Shown one piece after another: positions 22,001-32,354 of a stretch of DNA of 64,000 nt. The DNA lies in assembly GCA_963576475.1 (NCBI GenBank), contig OY754980.1, positions 23,295,434-23,359,433 of the forward strand, read 5' to 3'. Under the pieces are notes generated by a model, which was not told the origin of the DNA, searched no databases, and saw only the letters and a program-made list of their open reading frames with translations. The first letter of the stretch is position 1, and every line of letters begins with the position of its first letter. Made by a program: the position numbers and the translations under genes. Origin of the DNA: Molanna angustata. Its lineage: Eukaryota; Arthropoda; Insecta; Trichoptera; Molannidae.

Positions 22001-25000
22001 ACGATGGTTTTACAATATTTCTTGCCTCAGAAGAGCAGCAACGATCAACACACCCTCACTGCACTCATGTTTATTACTTGAATACAAGAATTGCATAAGA
22101 AATAATTGTATGTGCTGTTTAAACCAATAACAGTTTTGAATGCAATAATTGCCTAGTACAGCAAGAATGTGACATGTTAAGATGATGCAAGTCATTTATT
22201 GCTTCAATATTATTGTATTATTAATATTTGACATATAGTACCTGTTACTTGCCCGAGAAGTAAAATAAATGAAATAAAATAAAATAAAATAAAATAAAAT
22301 AAAATAAAATAAAATAAAATAAAATAAAATAAAATAAAATAAAATAAAATAAAATAAAATAAAATAAAATAAAATAAAATAAAATAAAATAAAATAAAAT
22401 AAAATAAAATAAAATAAAATAAAATAAAATAAAATAAAATAAAATAAAATAAAATAAAATAAAATAAAATAAAATAAAATAAAATAAAATAAAATAAAAT
22501 AAAATAAAATAAAATAAAATAAAATAAAATAAAATAAAATAAAATAAAATAAAATAAAATAAAATAAAATAAAATAAAATAAAATAAAATAAAATAAAAT
22601 AAAATAAAATAAAATAAAATAAAATAAAATAAAATAAAATAAAATAAAATAAAATAAAATAAAATAAAATAAAATAAAATAAAATAAAATAAAATAAAAT
22701 AAAATAAAATAAAATAAAATAAAATAAAATAAAATAAAATAAAATAAAATAAAATAAAATAAAATAAAATAAAATAAAATAAAATAAAATAAAATAAAAT
22801 AAAATAAAATAAAATAAAATAAAATAAAATAAAATAAAATAAAATAAAATAAAATAAAATAAAATAAAATAAAATAAAATAAAATAAAATAAAATAAAAT
22901 AAAATAAAATAAAATAAAATAAAATAAAATAAAATAAAATAAAATAAAATAAAATAAAATAAAATAAAATAAAATAAAATAAAATAAAATAAAATAAAAT
23001 AAAATAAAATAAAATAAAATAAAATAAAATAAAATAAAATAAAATAAAATAAAATAAAATAAAATAAAATAAAATAAAATAAAATAAAATAAAATAAAAT
23101 AAAATAAAATAAAATAAAATAAAATAAAATAAAATAAAATAAAATAAAATAAAATAAAATAAAATAAAATAAAATAAAATAAAATAAAATGAAATAAAAT
23201 GAAATAAAATGAAATAAAATGAAATAAAATGAAATAAAATAAAATAAAATAAAATAAAATACAAAAAATAAAATAAAATAAAATAAAATAAAATAAAATA
23301 AAATAAAATAAAATAAAATAAAATAAAATAAAATAAAATAAAATAAAATAAAATAAAATAAAATAAAATAAAATAAAATGAAATGAAATAAAATGAAATA
23401 AAATGAAATGAAATGAAATGAAATGAAATGAAATGAAATGAAATGAAATGAAATGAAATGAAATGAAATGAAATAAAATAAAATAAAATAAAATGAAATG
23501 AAATGAAATGAAATGAAATGAAATGAAATGAAATGAAATGAAATGAAATAAAATAAAATAAAATAAAATAAAATAAAATAAAATAAAATAAAATAAAATA
23601 ATGCTTATCATGTATGACTGATTTCAGTATCTGGAAAAGTTCTACGACGCATCCAATCATGGAGTCATCTACTTTAGTTTGGGAGCGAATGTGCATTCGA
23701 GCAATTTACCCATTGAAACTATCAACATGTTGGTGCAGACCTTTGCTGAACTACCATACAATGTTATATGGAAATGGGAGAACGAAACACTATCAGAACA
23801 TCCAAAAAATGTTTTGATTGGAAAGTGGTTGCCCCAACAAGAGATTTTGAGTACGTACATCAACATTTTTTTGTACAAGAGATAAGTATTCCTAAAAAAT
23901 AGTACATAACAAAAGTATTCCTGAAATATTGTACATAAGACAATTCCAAAGGCGTGCTATACGTCTCCAAAGGCGTGCTATACGTCATCCAAAGGCGTGC
24001 TATACGTCTGATTGATGATCCATCTGACTGATGGATTGCAATCACTAGAACACAGACGCAGAGTCGGTATTTTAAGTTTATTCTATAGATACTACCACGG
24101 GAATTGCTCAGAAGAACTTGCATCTTTGGTCCCTCCTCCACCCACTCGCAACAGAGTCACTCGCTTCACTCAATCGCAGCATCCATTCACAGTGGACCTT
24201 CAACATATACGAACAAGTCGCTTCTCGATCTCCTTTATTAATACAGCAGCCCGACTGTGGAACGATCTTCCGAATTCTGTGTTTCCATCTTCGTACAACG
24301 CGGGTCTTTTTAAAATCCGAATTAATAAACTATTTTCTAGATTGCAAACCCCTCCCAATGCTACGTAGTGCGCTTCTTCGGAAGAGTAAAATGGACCCAA
24401 ATCCTAATAGCTGGCGTCCCCTACGTAGACATGTTAAAAAAAAATTTCCTAAAAAAGAGAACATTAGATAAGTATCTTAAAATAAAAGTAGGCAAACAAG
24501 TTTTCATTAAATACGGTACCTAAGAAAAGTATTCCTAAAATAGAGTACATCAGACAAGTATTCTTAAAATATGAGTAGGTACATAAGACAAGTATTCCTA
24601 AAAATATTGTACATAACACAAGTATTCCTAAAATACAGAAGGAACATAGGACAAATTTTCCTTAAATAGAGTTCAAAAGACAAGTATTCTTAAAATACAG
24701 TCGTGGACGCACCGATCGTGCCGATCACCGTGGCACAGTTGGTAAGTCGGTCGGCTTCTGTGCGGGCGTCCTGAGTTCGATACCCAGCAGAGGAGAAATT
24801 TATTTAAATTTATTTCTCGTGCAAATATTGCTTCTCTGGGCTGGAAACACTGGTTAGTTGGAAGAAATTCCCTTATGGCAATAAACTCGCCACTTGCGCG
24901 GGGTGCAAGGAAGTGTTCATTATTATTATTACATTAGACAAGTATTCCTAAAATAGAGTAGTTACATAAGTCAAGTATTCCTAAAAAATAGTGTAGTTAA

Positions 25001-28000
25001 ATCTAAAAATTTCCGCCAATTGCACTATGAAGTTCCATATAATAAAGATGTTCATGAAAATATTCATGTTCATTAAAAGAGTTTATATCTGATTCAAATT
25101 AACGGATATTCAAATTTTTTGAATATTGCATTTTCAATCAAACCTGACTTGAAATGAAAAAAACATCTCGAACTTCATTCACATTGCTTTTGTGCACCCT
25201 TTAGCATAATTTATTTTTCTGTACGGCGCGTGTAGTTTAAAAATACTGTGAAATGGTATTTTTTGTCCTGTTTTTAGGGTAATTTATTATAAATTTTAAA
25301 ACGATGTGATGAATATTCACTGAAAGAATGAACAAAATTATTTTGTGTTTCCGGTCGCATAGTATCAACAAATGATATGACAGAGGATTAAAAATAATTA
25401 ACAATATAGAAAAAAAATGTTCAATTTTTTGTTTAAAAAAAATCAATCGTTTCGGCTGAAATGAAACTGATGACTGTTTTATTTTGTCAGGTAATCCGAA
25501 GACTCTAGTGTTTGTGACAGCTGGTGGTAGGCAGTCAGTGGACGAATCGATCCACCATCAAGTACCGATGGTCGGTATACCAATTTACGGTGACCATCAT
25601 TTCAATGTGGCCAGATTAGTTGAACTGGGTCTTGGAGTACAACTAAACTATCGATCGTTGAATAAGAACCTACTGACAGCAGCCATATTACAAATTGCTT
25701 CGAATACAACGTAAGTGAACCCAACATAATTTTGGTTTTAACATGAATCGTCGACTACTTACCTAAAAGATTATATTGTCAGAATATATTTTGCATAATA
25801 TTTACATATTATACTGTAGATGTGCCAGCAGTGGCGGCTGCTGACCTGAAATCTTAGAAGGGCTCAAAATTATGATTTTACCTGGAAGTGAAATAAACTT
25901 ACAACAGGAATTGGAAGCAGACATGTGACACAATATTATTTTCGTATATGAAAATTATCAGTGTTTTCCATAATCCTTTTGTTTATCGGAAATTAAAACG
26001 TGAACATCATTAATGCTGTGGTTATTTGATTGGGTTTTTAATAACGTTTATTATAAAATGCATCAATATCTAAATTATAAAATAATTTGTGACATCTAAT
26101 AAATTTTGGTCATACAAAATTTAAAAAAAACTTCTGGCAACAGCCGCAATACTGCTTCTTGCTATCACACAGTTTATGTCTAATATTATTTTTGTTTTTT
26201 TTGCAATATTATGGTATCAATTAATTAAATAATAATACTAATATATATCGGATGATCTATAGTTTAAACCATGTGATATAACGATATCAATCTATATTAG
26301 CCTCAAGAAATTGCAACTGCTTACCTAGCGTTCGACTTTCGCAATGTAGGGACAACAAAATATGAATGAATGAAAATAATATACTGTAATCCTTCGCGGG
26401 CACTGCCCCGTTTTGCTCGAAATCGGCATACCTACAATCAGCGTGTACAACGCGCTGCGGCGGCAGCAGGCAGTCGCGTGAATTGTATGGGTTCTGCGGG
26501 CACATGTCGACTGTGCCCGAGGAATGAAATATTTCATAGAATCTTGCTTTACAAAACAGGTAAGTTTAAATACGTTCGCTAAATATATTACAGGCGTAAG
26601 ACGGCAAAGATTAATTAGAAAAAATATGTGTTCCCAAGATTTAATTACATACATTCTTTGGAATCTTTTGAACAATGTGTTTGGCATGGCTGAGCCCGAG
26701 GGCAAAAATCCGTATCCGATACTTTTAAGCAGATCTTTTATACTAATTCATTGAATTTTTGACAAACTTTTAACATCTTAATAGAGACGAAGTTGGAATA
26801 TTATAGGAGAACCACCAGGAACTTAAGGCACCTACAGGGCTTACATGTCATCGGCTGGTTCACGTGATCACTTTATGCGCTTGCGAAACGTTCACCATTT
26901 ATGCATTCTTATTGAGTTCCCTTATTATCAATGCAATTTTGAAAGTTCTATATATTTTAATAATGAGAAACAGATCGTTTGAAAATAATCTGTTTTTACC
27001 ATCGCAATATATGAAAAATTTTTGAAACGCCATCTATGGAGAAATTGGAAATAAACTCATAATATAATAATTTATCTACCTACATAATATTATTTGTATA
27101 TCTTTCACACACACATACACATTGTACGTAATTCAGTTTTATCCGCGCAACACTAAATCATATTTTTTATTGTTTTGTTATGATATAAGTTTTGATATTT
27201 GGGTATAGTACGCACATAAAAGGTTCATGTTTTATTTGTATTTAATTTAAGTTACCGTTTCTTCCATAATTGTATGCATTTACAATAAAATATAGGTATA
27301 CATGTTTTATATCCTTTTTACAATCAAATAAACGTAAAATTTATAATAAGAACGAGCATATTTATTTATTTATTCATTCATTAAAAGATAAAAGACCTTT
27401 TATCCACAAAATATTACATGACACGTATTGCGTATAAACTTAATACAACAATTAACACGAAATAAACATTGGATCAAAATACTTCATAAAAAGATGGAGT
27501 GGAAAAATATGATAGTTTTCACGTTGGAACGAAGCAAAACTGTTAATTTTATATTTAGTTTTTAATTTCTTCATATAATAAAAGAGAAGATTAATCATTG
27601 AAAATTTAAAATGTAAGTGTCTTTATGAAAATGATATACCTACATAATTTTCATCAGCGAGTATCCATGAAAAATGCAGGTAACTTTCAATGTTATATCA
27701 TACATAATAGTTACATGTTAATGATATGATCAGCAAAAGATAAAACGTATTATTTGATTTTTAGTTTGCATGTTAGACAAGTTATAGATAATTGACATCA
27801 TTTGATATAAGCATGTAATATAATATGTATGACTTTTATTTTATGCATTGTTTGTGAGTTTTGTTTGTCATGATATAAATACTATCTAATTATTATCCGA
27901 AGAGGTTTTCTATCTATTTGTATGATTGTGTAAATAAAATTATTATAACGTTACATTCAATTCTTATAACAAAAGATACTGAAATGGTACATATTATCGG

Positions 28001-29018
28001 CTATTCGTTTAGAAGGGAAGTGGCAATCCGATAGTCGAGGATTCGAATCCTGCCACAACCGATTTCTTCACCTGTATTACAAGCATTTATGTACTTGTTT
28101 CAAACACATCTTCACTATCCAAAAAAAACCTATAATATTTAATTGCAGAGGCGGTGCTCGCTTAGGTGCGTTTATGCGCCGAACTTTAATATTCTTGTAT
28201 TTTTAATTTATTCAATGTTTGAAACTTTCACTGATAGGACTCCATAATCACAGAATTATGATGGAAAAAAATATAATTTTTCGAAATTGGTTTATTTGTG
28301 TAAACAATATAAGCAACAGTTCTTATAACAGTCCTGTAGGTATGAGCGAATTTTGATATGTCTTGTCACTAAAAATTGCTATACCTAATAACTTGTCATA
28401 GGATTTCACATATTTTTCAACACCTTTCCATATGAGTGCTTGCAATTTGGTAAAGGGAAATATGTTTATTCTTACTGTGCATCTTTTTCTAAATATTTTG
28501 ATTGTTTTATATTTTGTATATGTATTGTGAATTAAACAATAAAAAAAATTAAAACAGTAAATTTATTTATACAAGACACCTTAGAGTCCATTTAGTGATT
28601 GTCAATTAAAAAAAATATAGTCGAAGTATTTTTTTGAAAATAATGTTATAGTATTTTTGTATAAAATTGCATGAAACAGTGAGCGTTTGATCATTTACTT
28701 TCTTCAATTCTTTTCAGTTACAAAAGCAGACTTGAGGAAGTATCAAGACTAATTGAAGATGAGGCTATTTCACCAATGGATGAAGCAATTTGGTGGGTGG
28801 AATATGCCATCAGACATACTGGAACAAAACATTTGGGGTCCAAATATAATAGTTTGCCATTTTGTCAGTATTATTATCTGGACATCGCGTGTTTCCTTGT
28901 TATTCTCGGATCTTTGATTCTGATGATCATTTGTATGATGCTGAGAGCTGTTAAGCGAAAAATATTTGGAGACAAGGCAGCTTTGCTGGTTTATCATAAC
29001 AAATTGAAGAATAAATAA
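15425..29018 (+). CDS. UDP-glycosyltransferase, complete gene, four exons, 520 residues
   Basis: Join 15425-16243, 23628-23850, 25491-25710 and 28718-29018. All three introns are GT...AG (phases 0, 1, 2) and the sum is exactly 521 codons with stop. Residues 1-19 form a signal peptide; 20-270 are the acceptor-binding half; 274-420 the UDP-sugar half; 475-496 a membrane helix; the tail ends KLKNK, a KxKxx-type ER retrieval pattern. It should be an ER-lumenal membrane-bound sugar transferase. Several usually fixed residues differ: Asn33 for the catalytic His, LGA (293) for LGS, TAGG (358) for T(H/Q)GG and DH (382-383) for DQ. WLPQ is kept. Intact frame and splice sites argue for a translated protein; altered or lost catalysis is possible. 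The left UGT keeps the catalytic His. Confidence 0.93.
16244..17439. other. Start of UGT intron 1, no feature recognised
   Basis: After the GTAAGT donor this 1.2 kb shows no exon, RNA gene or clear repeat end. Intron 1 as a whole runs to 23627. Confidence 0.5.
17440..18665. repeat. Interspersed repeat of unknown class with an internal duplication
   Basis: The block starts near ACGAGTGGGTTGTGGCCAAC, which recurs inverted at about 14711 and 44035, and ends near TCCATAGTATGGAGAGTAAA, which recurs inverted near 29215. Within it a unit containing GTCTATGGAAAACT and TATAGTTTGGGCTG occurs twice (about 18233-18339 and 18383-18487), with a weaker third copy near 17885. No protein domain. Probably a non-autonomous element. 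Confidence 0.55.
18765..19842 (+). mobile_element. Helitron-like (HINE-type) element, copy F
   Basis: It starts TCCAACTGTCGATTCG and ends ACATGCAACTAG, with the subterminal complement ATCGACAGTTGGA 23 bases before the 3' end and a small hairpin CATGTGTTACATG next to it. A 5' TC, a 3' CTAG, a terminal/subterminal inverted repeat and a central GT microsatellite fit non-autonomous Helitron/Helentron-type elements. It belongs with copy E (59853) to one subfamily. Flanks are T and T. No Rep or helicase frame. Confidence 0.82.
18971..19096 (+). repeat. GT / GTCTGTGT microsatellite inside Helitron copy F
   Basis: A pure GT run passes into GTCTGTGT repeats and ends in a C run. The other five copies carry the complementary CACAGACA array at the same internal place, so it is part of the element. 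Confidence 0.9.
19890..20115 (-). mobile_element. LINE polymerase C-terminal fragment
   Basis: The minus strand reads EEEVTNEMD and, in another frame, GRRPRRRSPMRWIDQVKE followed by TANSAATHQIPTGDKDA, the GRPxxRWxDxV pattern of RTE-like tails. Frameshifted and short. Confidence 0.55.
20798..20924 (+). repeat. SINE family 1, tRNA-like head (interrupted copy)
   Basis: GGCCTTCGTGGCTCAGTTGG (box A region) and GGTCCCGGGTTCGA (box B region), followed by GTGGAGACACAG and CTGGATCTGTGAGACGATTA, match the copies at 46441 and 47821. The element breaks at 20924 and its 3' part resumes at about 22221. Confidence 0.8.
20925..22220. mobile_element. Long inverted-repeat DNA element inserted in the SINE, one end deleted
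   Basis: The left arm (20925 to about 21185) starts GGCCCATTTACACGATGCAA. The right arm (about 21970-22220) is its reverse complement, sharing GAAGCAATAAATGACTTGCA, AACAGCACATACAAT and GTTGCTGCTCTTCTGAGGCA. The right arm lacks the first roughly 36 bases, and the host SINE lacks about 50 bases there, so one deletion removed that border. The left border follows TAA, which would suit a 3-bp TWA target as in PIF/Harbinger elements; that class is inference. Between the arms lies a minisatellite. Confidence 0.7.
21220..21835. repeat. Minisatellite repeat, copy 2 (units like GGTACTGAAGGGACGGGA)
   Basis: Imperfect 9/18-bp units run for nearly 600 bp, then GACCATTTTTAATTATACAG and CAATTCGAAG close the repeat, as in copy 1 at 5553-5960. 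On the minus strand it would read as Pro-Ser-Val repeats (VPSGP), on the plus strand as Lys-Gly-Leu repeats. Both frames are by-products of the period. Confidence 0.85.
22221..22262 (+). repeat. SINE family 1, 3' part
   Basis: TTAATATTTGACATATAGTA then CCTGTTACTTGCC matches the 3' end of the SINE copies at 47648 and 47970, and runs straight into the AAAAT array. Confidence 0.75.
22263..23601 (+). repeat. Very long AAAAT pentanucleotide array in UGT intron 1
   Basis: About 1.34 kb of AAAAT repeats. The first roughly 900 bp are essentially pure. From about 23190 GAAAT variants appear, once with an irregular ACAAAAAAT unit near 23260, and in two blocks (about 23380-23475 and 23490-23550) most units are GAAAT. 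It grows out of the AAAATAAAAT tail of the SINE and stops 26 bases before the acceptor of exon 2. The minus strand has long stop-free frames (Ile-Leu-Phe-Tyr repeats) with no meaning as protein. Confidence 0.98.
23628..23850 (+). CDS. UGT exon 2 (residues 274-347 plus one base of 348)
   Basis: Acceptor TGATTTCAG precedes YLEKFYDASNHGVIYFSLGA, the start of the donor-binding half, where the family normally has LGS. GKWLPQQEIL near the end carries the conserved Trp and Gln. Donor GTACGT follows. Confidence 0.93.
23946..24464 (+). mobile_element. LINE polymerase C-terminal fragment in UGT intron 2
   Basis: It starts with three near-tandem copies of CCAAAGGCGTGCTATACGTC (23946, 23967, 23989). The plus strand then encodes LEHRRRVGILSLFYRYYHGN, CSEELASLVPPPPTRNRVTR and INTAARLWNDLPNSVFPSSY, a common ending of insect LINE polymerases. 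A related fragment is at 33850-34185. The early part is frameshifted. Confidence 0.8.
24721..24932 (+). repeat. SINE family 2, tRNA-like head plus body
   Basis: GGCACAGTTGGTAAGTCGG and GTCCTGAGTTCGATACCCAG mark the two internal promoter boxes. AGAGGAGAAATTTATTTAAA starts the body, which ends with GCGCGGGGTGCAAG and an ATT repeat. A split copy lies at 56574-57355. Confidence 0.8.
25491..25710 (+). CDS. UGT exon 3 (end of residue 348 to part of 421)
   Basis: Acceptor ATTTTGTCAG is followed by SNPKTLVFVTAGGRQSVDES and QVPMVGIPIYGDHHFNVARL, the UGT signature. The His or Gln of T(H/Q)GG is Ala358 and the Gln of the DQ pair is His383; Asp382, Glu366 and Asn386 are kept. The usual AHP before the signature reads SNP. 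Donor GTAAGT follows. Confidence 0.93.
25711..28001. other. UGT intron 3, mostly unassigned sequence
   Basis: AT-rich intron. A GC-rich patch at about 26395-26525 (with inverted GCGGGCAC and GTGCCCG) looks like a small repeat remnant. GTGGCGGCTGCTGACCTGAA near 25832 looks like a repeat start. No exon candidate. Confidence 0.45.
28002..28110 (+). repeat. SINE family 3, partial copy in UGT intron 3
   Basis: GGATTCGAATCCTGCCACAA then CCGATTT and AAGCATTTATGTACTTGTTT match the reverse complement of the copies at 35049-35231 and 36389-36554. The box A end is degenerate. Confidence 0.65.
28718..29018 (+). CDS. UGT exon 4 (residues 421-520 and stop)
   Basis: Acceptor CTTTTCAG is followed by YKSRLEEVSRLIEDEAISPM, DEAIWWVEYAIRHTGTKHLG, a conserved UGT C-terminal block, then the membrane helix LDIACFLVILGSLILMIICM, basic residues RAVKRK and the tail HNKLKNK. 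Confidence 0.93.
29010..29015 (+). promoter_or_regulatory. AATAAA overlapping the UGT stop
   Basis: AATAAA covers the last sense codons and abuts the TAA; no better polyadenylation hexamer is obvious nearby. If used, the 3' UTR would be very short. Chance occurrence is possible. Confidence 0.3.
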
Positions 29019-30165
29019 AAAAAAATGTTAAAATATTGATGTATATATATTATTTTGTAATTAAAAAAGTATACTACAGTCAAGATGAATTTTATAGAAT
29101 CGTGAATTCCCGATGTGAATGAATGAATCAATAATATATTTCCAATACTATAAATATTACAAAGGAACAAAATACAATTTAATTTATATTTAATTTCAAT
29201 TTTACAATTTTTTACTCTCCACACTATGGAGCAGTGGAGAGTCATGATTTCACAATTTTTTAGCATAATTTTTTACATTAATTTCTCAACGGGTATCATG
29301 TAGAGAGTGCACACTGTGAGTTTCGTCGTGATGTGTGTTTGTATGTATGGCGTACGGATTGACACAAAAATCGCCTCATCAACATTGATGCACTGTCTCA
29401 TACATGTTCATCTTGCTAGTAATGCAATTTTTGTCAATTTACGATAGATGAATCGACCTGGTGAATATTTCAAAGAAGTAAAGGTATTTACACTATACAT
29501 ATATTATGTGAACTTAAATAACGATTGAATTGTAGATACTATTAAAAAAGAAAATGTCGTACAATATCATAATTGAATTATTATTACATCTTAAAATAAA
29601 ATGAAAAAGTAAGAATTTTCAGCTATACTAAAAAAGTTATTTATATTTTACAGACTCTCATCTCTATACTTCCAATTTATTTATAAAAATATATTATCTT
29701 TGTATTTTAATGTATTTATGTCTGTATACATTTATCATTTACTTGAAATCGTGAAGACAGAACGAATCGTCTCCAGTCATCTCCGCTCTCGCACTGCCGA
29801 ATAATAAATATTACTTTTGAGTGTTCATGAGTTAGTGGTGAGTAAATATCTCATTCTGTTAGCTACAATAAAAGTTTATTTTTTCTAAATCAATGTATTC
29901 AGCATTAAGATTCAAGATATTGTATATCACAAAGTGTTTAATTTTAATTTTATTTTTAATTAACACATACAACATTAGATAGTTTGATTACATGGATTAA
30001 TAATACATATGATACATCAATTATCTAAATCTAATGTCAATTACATGTGTCAAATACATTTTTGTTTGTGTGTGTAGTGTAAGTAGTAAAGTATTTTAAT
30101 TATTTATTTATTATTCCGCTTATGTAAGAGAGTTTTTTTTATTTTATTGATAAAAATATAATTAC
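29019..30165. other. Downstream of UGT, with a copy of the unclassified interspersed repeat
   Basis: At about 29210-29430, TTACTCTCCACACTATGGAG, TTTCTCAACGGGTATCATGT and TTGCTAGTAATGCAATTTT match the repeat at 17440-18665 (inverted) and 14430-14730. The remainder shows nothing. Confidence 0.5.
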
Positions 30166-30269
30166 AATATTCATTTTATTTTGCCTAATCCCCTATGGGG
30201 ATTTTTGGCTGTGATCATAATAGTAACATCATTATAATATGCAAAAAATATAAAAATATGTACATACAT

Positions 30270-30460
<191 letters not shown>

Positions 30461-30509
30461 CTACAATTAAAAACTAATATTGTACATGTATGTATATACT
30501 AAATTTTTC

Positions 30510-30755
30510 CGTCCTACAAAGTCCGGAACAACCCGCGCTTACCACTTAGATCAACCATCGAGGATTTTTGTGTAATATATATACTTTTGTTTCCTTTTTG
30601 AATTCCTCGATGGATCTGCACTGGCAGGCATGGAGTTCCAGACCTTGGGCAGCAACACATCGTCGGTCCTACGTCCATAGTCATTGTTCAATTTGTTTGT
30701 ACGTAAAATTTTGTTGGTCACTGATCTAGTTTGTCTACCGTTTGCTATTAGTAGT
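30510..30755 (-). mobile_element. LINE C-terminal fragment
   Basis: The minus strand reads TRSVTNKILRTNKLNNDYGR then RTDDVLLPKVWNSMPA, similar in pattern to the terminal RTxxG...PxxWNSLP block of insect LINE polymerases. Short and interrupted. Confidence 0.45.
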
Positions 30756-31364
30756 GTTGTGTGTGTTATGTTTGTTTGTTTGTGTGTTATTATTGTTTTA
30801 ACCTAAATGAGCATAATACTTGGGTACATAAGATGTATGTATGTTACATATTTTATACGATTATTAAAAATACTCTTATATCTCGTTCTAATAGGAATGT
30901 ATATTGTTACATGAGTTATGCCTTATTTTCGCAATGCCGACATAATTCGCAAACGTCAAACGTTCAAACGCCATAAATATCATACAAAGAGTAAATTCCA
31001 CGTACAATAATTTGTGTTTATTTTTATGTTTCATGTCAAATGTGTTGTCGTAGGTATATTGCGACGCAAATGTAAGTTTTATCAAATGTGTACAAAATAA
31101 CGATAACATAATATTATATGCTCCAATATTTTTAAACATTAATTGTCAGATATCTGTTAGTTTTATAGGTTGTGTGGAGACCCCCTCATTGCATTATCTT
31201 TTGATATTTTAAGCATCAGATTGAAACTTGTTCGTTCTTGCATTATTATTGTGAACTTTTAAAAAAATTCCTTATTGATATGAGATTTTAGAAGTACATT
31301 AGATGGTGAAGTTTTTGAAGTATATAAGAAAATATGTCTGAATATGTGAAATATGTCTGAATAT

Positions 31365-31700
31365 GCGAAAATGGAGTGTGGGGGAGACGATTCAACCACG
31401 AATTAGAGGCACTGTATGGTGAACCTAACATTGTACAGTTCTTTAAAATAAGAAGACTGCAATGGTTGGGCCATGTCCACAGGATGAGTGATGATTGTAC
31501 TCCCAACAAGGTTTTATACACCACACCAGACGGAAGAAGAAGCAGAGGCAGACCGAAAATGAGATGGCTGGACGACGTGGAGGCTGATATACGAGCGCTG
31601 GGCCTTACCAACTGGAAGAGAGCCGCAGAGTGCAGGGAGGAATGGCGATGGATTCTGAAGGAGGCCAAGGCCCACAACGGGCTTTAGGACCAATGATGAT
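31365..31700 (+). mobile_element. RTE-like LINE fragment with GAT tail
   Basis: One open frame encodes FFKIRRLQWLGHVHRMSDDC, GRRSRGRPKMRWLDDVEADI and WKRAAECREEWRWILKEAKA, the standard end of an RTE-like polymerase, followed by CCAATGATGATGG. 5'-truncated. Confidence 0.85.
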
Positions 31701-32354
31701 GGTGTGAAGATTACGATAATATCAATGGAAAATATATATTATATAATTTGCTCTAATATCAGTTCCTAAGCTCTAAATGAAAACTTCTGAAATTGAATGT
31801 GTATTGTTAATATATTTAATATATTCAAATTTATTTAAATTCCGTTAACTTTACTCACATGTCCCAAATGATTAGCCCGTGTTGCAGTATATATTTTCCT
31901 TATTTTTTTTTTAAAAACTATCCCTGGCCTGAGATATTCCCTGAAAAAAGTCGGGACAGACACAAATCAGGGACAATACACGATAGGGGAGGCGCAGCAT
32001 TCTGGACTGACTGAACATGTTAACGAATGGGCCAAACTTTACCCACTCCATTTAAAAAGATATTTTAATTAATTTAAACTTGAGAGACGAGATTTTCATT
32101 TCGAATTTATTGAAAGATATTTGAAGCATTCGTTTCCGACAGATTAATTAAGATAATTTTGATAACACAACATTAAAATACGAAACGTTGAAATTTCACG
32201 CTAAATGAACTAAGAAATCTAACTTGTTTATTTCGGTAGGTACCTACCTAAGTATTGCGAGGTTTTAAAAATGAGTAATTAGTAAAATGGACGAAATAAA
32301 AAAAAGACATCCATTTTATCAAATTATAAAATTACCAAATTAATTCAAGGCCAA
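31701..32354. other. AT-rich sequence, nothing assigned
   Basis: No coding frame. CCCTGGCCTGAGATATTCCC with a nearby inverted CAGGGA near 31920-31975 may be a repeat remnant. Confidence 0.4.

Larger units (their letters stand above)
23885..25000 (+). repeat. Intron 2 minisatellite (unit about 30 bp) split by two insertions
   Basis: Units of the type ACATAAGACAAGTATTCCTA followed by AAATAGAGT occur at 23885-23945, 24465-24705 and 24935-24995, with small differences. The array is broken by a LINE fragment (23946-24464) and a SINE (24721-24932), so it is older than both. Confidence 0.75.

Noticed and set aside
22196..23696. Two minus-strand frames of more than 470 codons
   Set aside because: They are Ile-Leu-Phe-Tyr strings read from the AAAAT array; low complexity, stop-free only because the unit lacks stops.
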